A DNA stretch of 64,000 nt from positions 3,410,001 through 3,474,000 of the forward strand of contig OZ241353.1 of assembly GCA_965200375.1 (NCBI GenBank), read 5' to 3'. Below, piece after piece: positions 18,982-27,486 of the stretch; within the stretch, counting starts at the first letter, position 1; every line of letters begins with the position of its first letter. The notes beneath the pieces were generated by a model. The model was not told the DNA's origin. It worked only from the letters and a program-made list of their open reading frames with translations, and made no database searches. The position numbers and the translations under genes are program-made. Source of the DNA: VXYL01 sp965200375. Its GTDB lineage: Bacteria > Pseudomonadota > Gammaproteobacteria > Pseudomonadales > Azotimanducaceae.

Positions 18982-20808
18982 GTGAGCGAGCGCCGCGGCA
19001 CAGGGGCGTCGCCGCCGTCCCTGGCCCACATTCGCAACTTCTCCGTCATCGCCCACATCGATCACGGCAAGTCCACGCTCTCGGACCGGCTGATCCAGCG
19101 CTGCGGCGGCTTGAGCGACCGCGAGATGGCAGAGCAGGTGCTCGACTCGATGGACATCGAACGCGAGCGCGGCATCACCATCAAGGCGCAGTGCGTGACC
19201 CTGGACTACCAACAGGACGGGCGCCGCTACCGCCTGAACTTCATCGATACCCCGGGACACGTCGACTTCCGCTACGAAGTCTCGCGTTCGCTGGCCGGAT
19301 GCGAGGGCGCCCTGCTGGTGGTGGACGCCGCCCAAGGCGTCGAAGCGCAAACCGTCGCCAACTGCAGGGCCGCGATCGACCAGGGTCTCGAAGTGCTGCC
19401 GGTGCTGAACAAGATCGATCTGCCGCAGGCGGACCCCCGCCGGGCCGCGGCGGAGATCGAGAACATCATCGGCATCGACGCTGCCGAGGCGCAGCTCGTC
19501 AGCGCCAAGACCGGCGCCGGCGTGGACGCCCTGCTGGCCAAGCTGGTGGCTGTCGTTCCGCCGCCCGCCGGCGACCCGGAAGCGCCCTTTCGCGCCTTGA
19601 TCGTGGACTCCTGGTTCGACAACTACTTAGGGATCGTGTCGCTGGTGCGGGTGCTCGACGGCCGCGTGGCCGCCGGCGAGCGGATCGTCGCCAAGTCCAT
19701 CGGCAAGAGCCACAGCGTGGACGAGGTGGGGGTATTCACCCCCAAACGCCAGCGCCGCGGCTGTCTTGGCGCCGGCGAGGTGGGCTACGTGGTCGCCGGC
19801 ATCAAGGACGTGCGCGGAGCCCCGGTGGGCGACACCCTCGCTGCCGCCGGGCATCCGGACGTGGCGGCGCTGCCGGGCTTCGAACGCATCCGGCCGCAGG
19901 TGTACGCCGGCATGTTCCCGGTCGGTGCCGACGATTTCGAGAACTTTCGCGAGGCGCTGGCGCGGCTGACGCTCAACGACGCTTCGCTGCGCTACGAACC
20001 GGAGACGTCGGACGCCCTCGGCTTCGGCTTCCGCTGCGGCTTTCTCGGCATGCTGCACATGGAGATCGTCCAGGAACGTCTCGAACGCGAATACGGCCTA
20101 GCGCTGATCACGTCCGCGCCCACGGTGGTCTACGAGGTGGCGCTCCGAAACGGCGAGCTCCGCCAGGTGGCCAATCCATCGGATCTGCCGGACCCGGCGC
20201 AGGTTGCGGAAATGCGCGAGCCCATCGCCAAGGTGAGCATCCTGACTCCGGAGCGGCATGTCGGCAGCGTCCTTGCCCTGTGCCAGGAACGTCGTGGAGC
20301 GCAGCGCGGCATGCAGTTCGCCGATGGCCAGGTTGCCATCGACTACGACATTCCGCTAGGCGAAGTCGTGCTCGACTTTCTGGATCGTCTGAAGTCCGCA
20401 AGCCGGGGCTACGCGTCGCTGGACTACGTCTTCGACCGCTTCCAGACAGCGCCCCTGGTGCGCCTCGACGTGCTGGTGAACGGCGAAGCCGTCGACGCCC
20501 TCGCGGTCATCGTCCATCGCTCCGTGGCCGAACGGCGCGGCCGGGAACTGGTGCGGACCATGAAGGACGTGATCCCGCGGCAGATGTTCGACGTGGCCTT
20601 GCAGGCGGCGATTGGCCGCCAGGTGATCGCCCGCCAGACCGTCAAGGCGCTGCGCAAGAACGTCACCGCCAAGTGCTACGGCGGCGACGTGACCCGCAAG
20701 CGCAAGCTGCTCGAGAAGCAAAGACAGGGCAAGAAGCGAATGAAGCAGATCGGTCGGGTGGAAATACCCCAGGAAGCGTTTCTGGCCGCCCTGCGGGTGG
20801 AACGGTGA
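18982..20808 (+). CDS. lepA: Elongation factor 4 (LepA)
   Basis: This 608-residue translational GTPase acts on ribosomes, with reported roles in back-translocation, initiation or subunit biogenesis. G1 is AHIDHGKSTLSDRL, switch motifs ERERGITIKAQ and FIDTPGHVDF, G4 NKIDL, G5 SAKTG. The C-terminal LepA-specific domain is present (GGDVTRKRKLLEKQ, GKKRMKQIGRVEIPQEAF). The start is GTG 18982, since no ATG is near the expected N-terminus. The rnc start overlaps its stop (GTGA); in many relatives lepB lies between lepA and rnc, but here it is absent. Confidence 0.96.
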   Translation: MSERRGTGASPPSLAHIRNFSVIAHIDHGKSTLSDRLIQRCGGLSDREMAEQVLDSMDIERERGITIKAQCVTLDYQQDGRRYRLNFIDTPGHVDFRYEVSRSLAGCEGALLVVDAAQGVEAQTVANCRAAIDQGLEVLPVLNKIDLPQADPRRAAAEIENIIGIDAAEAQLVSAKTGAGVDALLAKLVAVVPPPAGDPEAPFRALIVDSWFDNYLGIVSLVRVLDGRVAAGERIVAKSIGKSHSVDEVGVFTPKRQRRGCLGAGEVGYVVAGIKDVRGAPVGDTLAAAGHPDVAALPGFERIRPQVYAGMFPVGADDFENFREALARLTLNDASLRYEPETSDALGFGFRCGFLGMLHMEIVQERLEREYGLALITSAPTVVYEVALRNGELRQVANPSDLPDPAQVAEMREPIAKVSILTPERHVGSVLALCQERRGAQRGMQFADGQVAIDYDIPLGEVVLDFLDRLKSASRGYASLDYVFDRFQTAPLVRLDVLVNGEAVDALAVIVHRSVAERRGRELVRTMKDVIPRQMFDVALQAAIGRQVIARQTVKALRKNVTAKCYGGDVTRKRKLLEKQRQGKKRMKQIGRVEIPQEAFLAALRVER

Positions 20809-21548
20809 ACGCGTCGGCCGAGCCCGCGATCAGGCCCCGCCCGGCGCAAGCCGGCCCGGAGCCGCAGACCGATCTCGAGGCCCGGCTTGGCTATCGCTTC
20901 GCATGCCCTGCCCTGCTCCGCCAGGCGCTCACCCACAAGAGCGCCGGCGCCGACAACTTCGAGCGGCTGGAATTCCTGGGCGATGCGCTGCTCGGCTTCG
21001 TGGTCGGCGAACTGTTGTTCGACGCCTTGCCGGCAGCGAGCGAACAACGGCTCACGCTGCTGCGCGCCAGCCTCGTCAACGAGGCCGCGCTGGCGACCGT
21101 CGCCCGGGAGCTGGCGCTCGGCAAGTTCCTGCACCTCGGCGCCGGCGCGCGCAAGACCGGCGGTGCCGAGCGGCCCTCGATTCTGGCCAACGCCCTCGAA
21201 GCCGTGCTCGGCGCCGTGGCTCGGGATGGCGGCACCCAGGCCGCTGCGGACACCGTCGCCAAGCTTTGGGGGGACCGTCTGACGGCCATCCGCGCCGGCG
21301 GCGAGGACCCCCGGCTCGACGCCGGACTGAAAGATCCGAAAACGCGCCTGCAGGAGCTGCTGCAAGGGCGTGGCCTCGCCTTGCCGGCATACGACGTGGT
21401 CGCCGTCGAGGGCGCTCAGCATGCCCGCACCTACAGCGTCGAGTGCCGGGCGGGGGCCGACGTCCGCACCCGAGGGCGCGGCAGCACCCGGCGGGAAGCC
21501 GAGAAGGCCGCCGCAGAGCGGGCGCTGCGGCGGCTGGCGAAGGCATGA
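20805..21548 (+). CDS. rnc: Ribonuclease III
   Basis: The 247-residue enzyme cleaves double-stranded RNA in rRNA and mRNA processing. The signature NFERLEFLGDALLGFVVGEL is in the N-terminal catalytic domain with its acidic residues, ANALEAVLGAV follows, and a C-terminal double-stranded-RNA-binding domain contains DPKTRLQELLQGRGL and STRREAEKAAAERALRRL. GTG 20805 overlaps the lepA stop, and the stop overlaps the era ATG. An N-terminal extension of about 20 residues relative to the E. coli enzyme is present. Confidence 0.96.
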   Translation: MNASAEPAIRPRPAQAGPEPQTDLEARLGYRFACPALLRQALTHKSAGADNFERLEFLGDALLGFVVGELLFDALPAASEQRLTLLRASLVNEAALATVARELALGKFLHLGAGARKTGGAERPSILANALEAVLGAVARDGGTQAAADTVAKLWGDRLTAIRAGGEDPRLDAGLKDPKTRLQELLQGRGLALPAYDVVAVEGAQHARTYSVECRAGADVRTRGRGSTRREAEKAAAERALRRLAKA

Positions 21549-22441
21549 CTGGCGACCAGCCCGGCCGCTGCGGCACGGTGGCCCTCGCGGGGCGCCCCAA
21601 CGTCGGCAAGTCGACGCTGCTCAACCACCTGCTCGGACGCAAGCTCGGCATCACCTCGCGCAAGCCGCAGACCACGCGCCACGCGCTGGTGGGGATCCTC
21701 AATCGGGGCGCCACCCAGATCGTCTTCGTGGACACGCCCGGCATCCACCGCGCCAAGGGGCGCGCCCTCAACCGCTACATGGTCGGCCAGGCAGTGGGTT
21801 CCCTGGCCGGGGTGGATCTGGCGCTCATGCTGGTGGACTGTCGAGGCTGGCGCGACGGCGACGAGGTCGTGCGCGAGCATGTGGCCAAGGCCGGCGCGCC
21901 GTGTCTCTGCGTCATCACCAAGATCGACCGCCTGGCGCACAAGGAACGCCTGCTGCCGCTCATCGACGACCTGCGTCGGCGGCACGACTTCGCCGCCATC
22001 GTCCCGGTCGCCGCGCTGAAGAACCAGGGTCTCGAGGTGCTCGTCGATGCCGTCGCCGAACGTCTGCCTGCGGCGCCGCCACGGTACGGGCCGAGCGAGG
22101 TGACGAACCGTCCCGCGGAGTTCCTGATCGCCGAGATCATCCGCGAAAAGGCAACGCGCCGGCTCGGCGCCGAACTGCCCCATCAAGCCACGGTGGTGGT
22201 GGAGCGCATTGCCGAAGACGACGGCTGCATCGACGTCCATGCGGTAGTATTCGTCGAACGCGAGACGCAGAAGCGCATTGCCATCGGCAACCGGGGAGCG
22301 ATGCTCAAATCCATCGGCGCGGACGCCCGCAGGGATGTCGAACATCTGCTCGGGCGCAAGGCGATGCTGCACCTGTGGGTGAAGGTCAACGCCCGCTGGA
22401 GCGACCGGCCGCCAGCGCTGCGCCAGCTAGGCTACCTGTAG
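21545..22441 (+). CDS. era: GTPase Era
   Basis: The 298-residue product couples 16S rRNA maturation and 30S assembly. G1 is AGRPNVGKSTLLNHL, G2 region SRKPQTTRHALVG, G3 VDTPGIH, G4 TKID; the C-terminal KH domain contains RETQKRIAIGNRGAMLKSIG. The start overlaps the rnc stop (ATGA). Normally recO follows within a few bases; here 290 bases of repeat-rich sequence separate them. Confidence 0.97.
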   Translation: MTGDQPGRCGTVALAGRPNVGKSTLLNHLLGRKLGITSRKPQTTRHALVGILNRGATQIVFVDTPGIHRAKGRALNRYMVGQAVGSLAGVDLALMLVDCRGWRDGDEVVREHVAKAGAPCLCVITKIDRLAHKERLLPLIDDLRRRHDFAAIVPVAALKNQGLEVLVDAVAERLPAAPPRYGPSEVTNRPAEFLIAEIIREKATRRLGAELPHQATVVVERIAEDDGCIDVHAVVFVERETQKRIAIGNRGAMLKSIGADARRDVEHLLGRKAMLHLWVKVNARWSDRPPALRQLGYL

Positions 22442-22489
22442 TGGACCCATCCGATTGCAGCGGCGTTCCAATCCGGCTTCGGGACGACT

Positions 22490-22515
22490 GGCCAACCCGA
22501 CTGCGATGACGGATG
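22490..22515 (+). repeat. 26-bp repeat shared with 27455-27480 (inverted)
   Basis: The sequence from GGCCAACCCG to GATGACGGATG matches the inverted copy at 27455-27480 with about four mismatches in 26 bases. Both copies lie close to CTAG-bounded elements, so they may be part of a larger composite repeat. Confidence 0.5.
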
Positions 22516-22567
22516 GGATGGTTGCGCGGATGCCGATCTGGACCATCGGTCCAACGTGGCTGTGGCA

Positions 22568-22732
22568 CTAGTGTATCGCTTCCGAATCAACATGCGTCTC
22601 GACGGCGCCAGCCCCGTCGCAGGAAACAAGCGCACGTCGTGCTGCGGGGCGGTACATCCTCGTTCTGGACATGCCGAAGCGACGCCGGAGCGGTTTGCCA
22701 TTTGCCACGTCCGTTCGCAAACGGACCACTAG
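22568..22732 (-). repeat. CTAG-bounded dispersed element, clear copy 1 (165 bp)
   Basis: Bounded by CTAG at 22568 and 22729. Read on the minus strand it has CTAGTGG, GACGTGGCAAATGGC, GAGGATGTACCGCCCCGC, then ATTCGGAAGCG and ACACTAG, in the order and spacing of the copy at 53788-53950. The two ends form imperfect terminal inverted repeats of about 25 bp (CTAGTG..., TTCCGAAT, AC). No coding capacity. It separates era from recO, and its last base forms the first base of the recO GTG start. Confidence 0.75.
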
Positions 22733-23433
22733 TGGCCCGCCCTGCCGAACGCCAGCCGGCGTACATTCTGCACCGGCGCCCGTTCCGCGAAACCAGCGCC
22801 ATCGTGGAGTTCCTGAGCAGGGACTTCGGACGCATCGGCGGCGTCGTGCGCGGCGCCAGGGGGCGGCGGCGCGCCATGCAGATCGAACCGTTCCAGGAAG
22901 TGACGGTCAGCTGGCGAGGCCGAGGCCAGCTGGTCAACGTCATCGGCAGCGAAGGCGTCGGCGCCTGCCGGCTCGCCGGGGAGCAGCTGTTCGCCGGGCT
23001 CTACCTCAACGAACTCCTGGTGAAGACGCTGAGCCCGGAGGAACCGATGCCGGCGGTCTTTGCCCGCTACGGAGAGACCCTCTCGGCGCTGGCCGGCGGC
23101 GCCGATCTGGAACCGGCGCTGCGGGTCTTCGAGCGCCGCCTTCTCGACGAGCTCGGCTACGGCCTCAGTTTCGATCGCGACGTGCGCAGCGGCCGTCCGA
23201 TTGACGCCGACGCCGCCTACGAACTCGTGCCCGGCGAGGGCTTCCGGGCGGCCAGGAGCGCCAGCAGCGGCTTCGTCAGCGGCCGTCAGATCGCCGCAAT
23301 GGCGGCCGGCGACTACCGGGAGACGGCCGTGCGCCGAGCGGCGAAGCGCGTCTTCCGCCTGGCGCTGCGACCGCGGCTGCGGAGCGCGCTGGCCACTCGC
23401 GCCCTGTTCGCCGGGCGCGCCGCGGCCGCCTAG
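22732..23433 (+). CDS. recO: DNA repair protein RecO
   Basis: The 233-residue product loads RecA with RecF/RecR on gapped DNA. It matches RecO in the N-terminal OB-fold (AYILHRRPFRETSAIVEFLS, GRIGGVVRGARG), QLVNVIG, GLYLNELLVKTLS and YELVPGEGF. The GTG start at 22732 sits exactly at the end of the repeat element (CTA-GTG), and no better start follows within the conserved region. There is no clear ribosome-binding site inside the element end. It is followed by relA after 12 bases. Confidence 0.92.
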   Translation: MARPAERQPAYILHRRPFRETSAIVEFLSRDFGRIGGVVRGARGRRRAMQIEPFQEVTVSWRGRGQLVNVIGSEGVGACRLAGEQLFAGLYLNELLVKTLSPEEPMPAVFARYGETLSALAGGADLEPALRVFERRLLDELGYGLSFDRDVRSGRPIDADAAYELVPGEGFRAARSASSGFVSGRQIAAMAAGDYRETAVRRAAKRVFRLALRPRLRSALATRALFAGRAAAA

Positions 23434-23445
23434 GGGAGCCCGCAC

Positions 23446-25458
23446 GTGGTCGACTTCAGCGCCCCGCTGCCACGGCTGCCGAGCGGCGAGCCGGATCTGG
23501 ACATGTGGCTGGACCGCGCCTCCGGGCTGTCCTCGGCAAGCCGCAAGAAGGCAGTGCGGGTGCTGGACATGGTGACTGCGCCGGCCGCCCGCCAACCGGG
23601 TTTGACGCTGGTGGAACTGCTTCTGCAGCTGCGCATGGACATCGTCACCGTGATGGCTGGCATGTCCCTGTTCGCAGTCGACCGCGGCGATCTCGCCACC
23701 GACGCGCTGCCGAAGCCGGTGGCAAGTCTGGTAGGCGCGGTGCGCCGCTTGTCCGCCACCAACGTGCTGGCGCGACACGATGCCAAGGTTCTGGCCAGCG
23801 AGTCCAAGACCCAAGCGGACAACGTGCGCCACCTGCTGGTGGCGTTGATCGACGATCCTCGGGTAGCGGTGCTCAAGCTGGCCGAGCGGGTCGTGGCGCT
23901 GCGGCTCGAGGACATCGCGGATCGTCCCGCGCGGCGTGTGGCGGCTCGCGAAGCCATGGAATTCTTCGCGCCTCTCGCCGGCCGCCTGGGCATCTGGCAG
24001 CTCAAGTGGGCCCTCGAAGATCTCGCCTTCAGACGCCTGTATCCGCATGCCTACCAGGACGTCGCGGCCAAACTCGACGGCCGTCGCGAGGCCCGGGAAC
24101 GACAGGTGGAGGCGATTCGCCAGGACCTCGCTTTTCGCCTCGCCGCCGGCGGGATTCGAGGCGCCGAAGTGCAGGGCCGGGCAAAGCACATCTACAGCAT
24201 CTGGAGCAAGATGAGCCACAAGGCCATCGACTTCGCGGAGGTCTACGACGTGCAGGCGGTGCGGGTGCTGGTGGACGACGTCGACACCTGCTATCGCGTG
24301 GTCGGCATCGTCCACAACTCCTGGCCGCACATTCCGAGGGAGTTCGACGACTACATCGCCAACCCCAAAGCCAACGGCTACCGATCCATTCACACCGCCG
24401 TGGTCGGCCCCGCCGGCAAGAATCTGGAAGTGCAGATCCGCACGCGCACCATGCATGAAGAATGCGAGCTGGGAATATGCGCCCATTGGGCCTACAAGGA
24501 CGACGCCAACGGCGGCGACGGCAAGGGGCGCGACGTGCTGGACTCGCAACAGATGGACTGGCTGCGCAGCCTGCTGGAGTGGCACGAAGAGCAACGCGGT
24601 TCGGATGGCGGCAGCGGACATCCAGCCGGGCAGCCAAGCGCCAACGGCACTGGCCCCTTCGACCGCGAGGATCGCGTTTTCGTCACCACGCCCCAGGGCC
24701 ATGTGCTGGATCTTGCGCCGAACGCCACGCCGGTCGATTTCGCCTACCGCGTCCACACGGAGATCGGCCATCGCTGCAAAGGCGCCCGAGTCGACGGCCG
24801 CCCCGTGCCGCTCAACACGCGCCTCCATACGGGCGAGTGCGTCGAAATAGAAACCGCCGAGCCCGCCGAGCCCCGGAGGGAATGGCTGAATCCTGCGCTC
24901 GGCTACGTGAATACGGCCCGGGCACGGTCGAAAGTGCAGTCCTGGTTCCGCGGCCAGCTCGCCGAATCCAACGTCGCGGCCGGCCGCGCGCTGCTTGAGG
25001 AAGCCATCGCTCCCGACGGCAATTGGCCGGCATTGGCCAAAGCGGCTGGCTACCGAGATGCCGACGCGCTGCTGCTGGCGGTCGGTGTCGGCGAACAGCT
25101 AGTGATCGATCTGGCGCCGTTTCTGGCCCGGTCCACGGGCGGCAAGCCGCCGCATGGCGACGCCGCGGCGCCACACGCCGCGGACCAACAACATGCCGCC
25201 ACGGTTGCCGAGCCCCGACGAATACTCCGTCTCACCGTCGTCGGCGGTGATCGGGACGGCTTGTTGCGCGACGTGACGGCCGTGGTCGCCGGAGCCAACG
25301 TTCCGATGGTGGCGGCCACCGCCAAGGCGGACGTCCCCGGCGAAAGGGCGACCATCACGCTGGACCTGCAGCTTGCCGAGACCGACCAGGAAGATGCGAT
25401 AGTCGCCGAAATTGGCCGCGTTCCCGACGTCGCCCACGTGCGCCGTACCGGCATCTGA
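23446..25458 (+). CDS. relA: (p)ppGpp synthetase RelA
   Basis: The 670-residue protein makes the alarmone (p)ppGpp. The N-terminal HD hydrolase domain has lost the HD motifs (the region reads VLARHDAKVLASESKTQADN), as in monofunctional RelA. The synthetase domain is intact (GRAKHIYSIWSKM, YDVQAVRVLV, DYIANPKANGYRSIHTAV, EVQIRTRTMHEECELGICAH), followed by a TGS domain (DRVFVTTPQGHVLDLAPNAT) and a C-terminal ACT domain. The start is GTG 23446, with GGGGAG upstream. At 670 residues it is slightly shorter than E. coli RelA. Confidence 0.93.
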   Translation: MVDFSAPLPRLPSGEPDLDMWLDRASGLSSASRKKAVRVLDMVTAPAARQPGLTLVELLLQLRMDIVTVMAGMSLFAVDRGDLATDALPKPVASLVGAVRRLSATNVLARHDAKVLASESKTQADNVRHLLVALIDDPRVAVLKLAERVVALRLEDIADRPARRVAAREAMEFFAPLAGRLGIWQLKWALEDLAFRRLYPHAYQDVAAKLDGRREARERQVEAIRQDLAFRLAAGGIRGAEVQGRAKHIYSIWSKMSHKAIDFAEVYDVQAVRVLVDDVDTCYRVVGIVHNSWPHIPREFDDYIANPKANGYRSIHTAVVGPAGKNLEVQIRTRTMHEECELGICAHWAYKDDANGGDGKGRDVLDSQQMDWLRSLLEWHEEQRGSDGGSGHPAGQPSANGTGPFDREDRVFVTTPQGHVLDLAPNATPVDFAYRVHTEIGHRCKGARVDGRPVPLNTRLHTGECVEIETAEPAEPRREWLNPALGYVNTARARSKVQSWFRGQLAESNVAAGRALLEEAIAPDGNWPALAKAAGYRDADALLLAVGVGEQLVIDLAPFLARSTGGKPPHGDAAAPHAADQQHAATVAEPRRILRLTVVGGDRDGLLRDVTAVVAGANVPMVAATAKADVPGERATITLDLQLAETDQEDAIVAEIGRVPDVAHVRRTGI

Positions 25459-25497
25459 CGCGCTCGGCCAGCGACGACAGCGTTCCGTGGAGGCGCC

Positions 25498-26148
25498 ATG
25501 AAGCTCATCCTCTTTGGCCCGCCGGGCGCCGGCAAGGGCACCCAGGCCGCGTTCGTCTGCCAGTCCCTGGACATACCGCACATCTCCACTGGAGAGCTGT
25601 TGCGGGCGGCGATTGCCGAGGCGGCGCCCCTAGGCGAAAGAGTGCGCGCCATCATGGCCGCAGGGCAGCTAGTGGACGACGCGACGGTAATCGAACTAGT
25701 GCGGTCTCGGCTGCGCGCCGCCGACTGCCAGCGCGGCTTCCTGTTCGACGGCTTTCCGCGCAACATTCCGCAGGCGCGGGCCTTGGCTGCCGCCGGCGTT
25801 GCCGTCGATTGCGTTCTTGAAATCCAAGTGCCGGACGAAAGCGTGGTGGATCGCATCAGCGGCCGACGGGTACACGAGGCCAGCGGCCGCATCTACCACG
25901 TTCGATACGATCCGCCGAAGCAACCGGGGATCGACGACGAGACTGGCGATGCGTTGGTACAGCGTCCGGACGACGAGGAAGGAACCGTACGCGATCGACT
26001 GCGCGTATACCGTGAGCAGACACGTCCCCTCGCGACTTTCTACCGCGATCTCGCGGCCCGCACCGACACCCGCTACGTCGCCGTCGATGGCCGCGGCAGC
26101 GTCGCGGCTGTCCGAACCGCCATCGCCGAGCAGCTGCGGCGGCAATAG
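25498..26148 (+). CDS. adk: Adenylate kinase
   Basis: The 216-residue enzyme interconverts AMP + ATP and 2 ADP. It has the P-loop GPPGAGKGTQ, the AMP-binding STGELLRAAI, the family signature FLFDGFPRNIPQA, a LID domain (GRRVHEASGRIYHVRYDPPK, without zinc cysteines) and RLRVYREQTRPLATFY. Length is normal. It follows relA by 39 bases, possibly on the same transcript. Confidence 0.97.
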   Translation: MKLILFGPPGAGKGTQAAFVCQSLDIPHISTGELLRAAIAEAAPLGERVRAIMAAGQLVDDATVIELVRSRLRAADCQRGFLFDGFPRNIPQARALAAAGVAVDCVLEIQVPDESVVDRISGRRVHEASGRIYHVRYDPPKQPGIDDETGDALVQRPDDEEGTVRDRLRVYREQTRPLATFYRDLAARTDTRYVAVDGRGSVAAVRTAIAEQLRRQ

Positions 26149-26336
26149 CCGGCCTCCTTGCGTCCTGCGACCAATCCCGAACGACACCCCGAAACGGGCT
26201 GCAACACGGGGACCGTTTCCGCAGCGTCGAGTGTTGCGGAACGCCGGGCTCAAATCGGTTCAATTTTCGGTGTGGACATTGTGGATATACACGAATAAGA
26301 TGCGCGGCGATGTGCAACACCCCGTGGGAGGGAACT

Positions 26337-27056
26337 GTGCCACGACGAAAGAGCAGCGCCACCGACGCACCGAAGAAGCGTCGCGGACGTCCGCCGAAGG
26401 CCGCTAGCGCCGCCGGTCCGAGCAACGGACGCAAAACCGCCAAGGCGAAACATACGCCAGCCGCGCAAACCCCGCCGAAGTTCGACGGCCGGCGCATTCC
26501 GACCTCGCCGGCGACTACCCGGGCGATTGGCGCCGCGGAACGCGCCATCAATATCCTGAAGGAAGAGCGCACCGCCCTGGCCAGTGCCGAAGGCTCCGCC
26601 GGGGACGCTCGCAGCAAGGCGCGGGCGACCGGCAGCCGCGCCGACAAGACGGCCGCCAAGAAGGCGCGGCAAAAGGCCGACCGGGTCTCCGCCAGGGTGG
26701 TCAAGCAGCGCTCCGCGGTACGCGAAGCCAAGGCCCGAGTCGTGGAACTCAAGGCCAAGGACCGTCTCAACGCGCGTCTGCACAATATCGAACAGCAGCT
26801 GCAACAGCAGGCCACCGCCGCCAGCGACCGGGTGGCGAACAAACTCGAGCGCGCAACCGCGAAGTTCCGGGCGACGGAAGAGGCCCGGCTGCTGCGCACC
26901 GAGCGCAAGAAGGCCAAGGTGCGCGAGGAGGGTGCCGAGAAGCGCCGCGCCAAGCTGCAGAAGGAGTACGACGAAAAGGTCGAAGCGGCGCAGAACTCCT
27001 TGGTGCCGAAGCCGCGCAAGCAGCGCAAGCGCCGCCGCAAGGCCCGGGCAGCCTAG
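26337..27056 (+). CDS. Basic coiled-coil protein with AT-hook-like N-terminus
   Basis: This 239-residue protein is not recognised. The N-terminus has KKRRGRPPK, matching the AT-hook core (RGRP) that binds the DNA minor groove. Residues about 75-225 are a highly charged, Lys/Arg/Glu/Ala-rich helix predicted to form coiled coil, and the C-terminus is very basic (RKQRKRRRKARA). It could be a nucleoid-associated or RNA-binding protein. The start is GTG 26337, because GGAGG lies at good spacing; an in-frame ATG at 26310 is an alternative. No signal peptide or membrane segment. The 188-base gap upstream holds no gene. Confidence 0.75.
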   Translation: MPRRKSSATDAPKKRRGRPPKAASAAGPSNGRKTAKAKHTPAAQTPPKFDGRRIPTSPATTRAIGAAERAINILKEERTALASAEGSAGDARSKARATGSRADKTAAKKARQKADRVSARVVKQRSAVREAKARVVELKAKDRLNARLHNIEQQLQQQATAASDRVANKLERATAKFRATEEARLLRTERKKAKVREEGAEKRRAKLQKEYDEKVEAAQNSLVPKPRKQRKRRRKARAA

Positions 27057-27074
27057 TCCGGCGCGTTGGCGGGG

Positions 27075-27096
27075 CCCACGTTCGAACGAACGTGGG
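27075..27096 (+). terminator. Perfect 22-bp palindrome after the coiled-coil gene
   Basis: CCCACGTTCG-AA-CGAACGTGGG lies 18 bases after the stop codon. In RNA it makes a 9-bp stem with a GAAC loop. No T-run follows, so it may be a weak or Rho-assisted terminator, or a protein-binding site. Confidence 0.4.
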
Positions 27097-27137
27097 TTGC
27101 AATCGGTTCGCAAGCGGCACCGCAACGGGTCTGGCCT

Positions 27138-27410
27138 GTGGATGATGCAGCCGCCGCCCAGGACGCGCCGGACCTTCGTGCGCTGGCGGATATTCGAGAC
27201 CGCCTAGAGCAGATCATCGACGCCTTGCGGCCCTCCGACGGTGCCGAGTTCCGGCAGTGGCGCCCTGCCCCGAAGCCGCCGCCGGCGCTGACGCCTACCG
27301 AGCGCCGGGATGCCGAGCTTGCCCGCTTGCGCGTGATGGCGGACATTCGTCGGCATCCGGCCCGCGGCGGCAACCTAAAGGCTAGTGTCGATTCGGAGTC
27401 GAACCACTAA
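27138..27410 (+). CDS. Hypothetical protein, about 90 residues
   Basis: I do not recognise it. The sequence has protein-like composition (LRALADIRDRLEQIIDAL, TPTERRDAELARLRVMAD), two predicted helices around a Pro-rich linker and no membrane segment. The frame is open from 27066; GTG 27138 is the more plausible start. The last residues and the stop are supplied by a CTAG-type repeat (27382-27486), so the gene may be truncated or extended by that insertion. Confidence 0.35.
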   Translation: MDDAAAAQDAPDLRALADIRDRLEQIIDALRPSDGAEFRQWRPAPKPPPALTPTERRDAELARLRVMADIRRHPARGGNLKASVDSESNH

Positions 27411-27486
27411 GCGCCATTGGAATGATGGCCAGATCGGCCCTCGTGCCACTGGCTCATCCGTCATTGCGGACAGGTTGGCCCACTAG
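27382..27486 (+). repeat. Short diverged CTAG-bounded element
   Basis: Begins CTAGTGTCGATTCGGA and ends GGCCCACTAG, matching the two ends of the 165-bp elements, but is only 105 bp. Its left 30 bases also form a hairpin on their own (CTAGTG ... CACTAAG). The moeA stop codon (TAG, minus strand, 27483-27485) lies in its right end. It contains the 26-bp repeat also found at 22490. Confidence 0.5.
27455..27480 (-). repeat. 26-bp repeat, inverted partner of 22490-22515
   Basis: CATCCGTCATTGCGGACAGG followed by TTGGCC; the reverse complement matches 22490-22515 with about four mismatches. It lies at the right end of the 105-bp element. Confidence 0.5.

Noticed and set aside
23446..25458. Bifunctional SpoT/Rel enzyme
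   Set aside because: The HD hydrolase motifs are missing, so a synthetase-only RelA is preferred.
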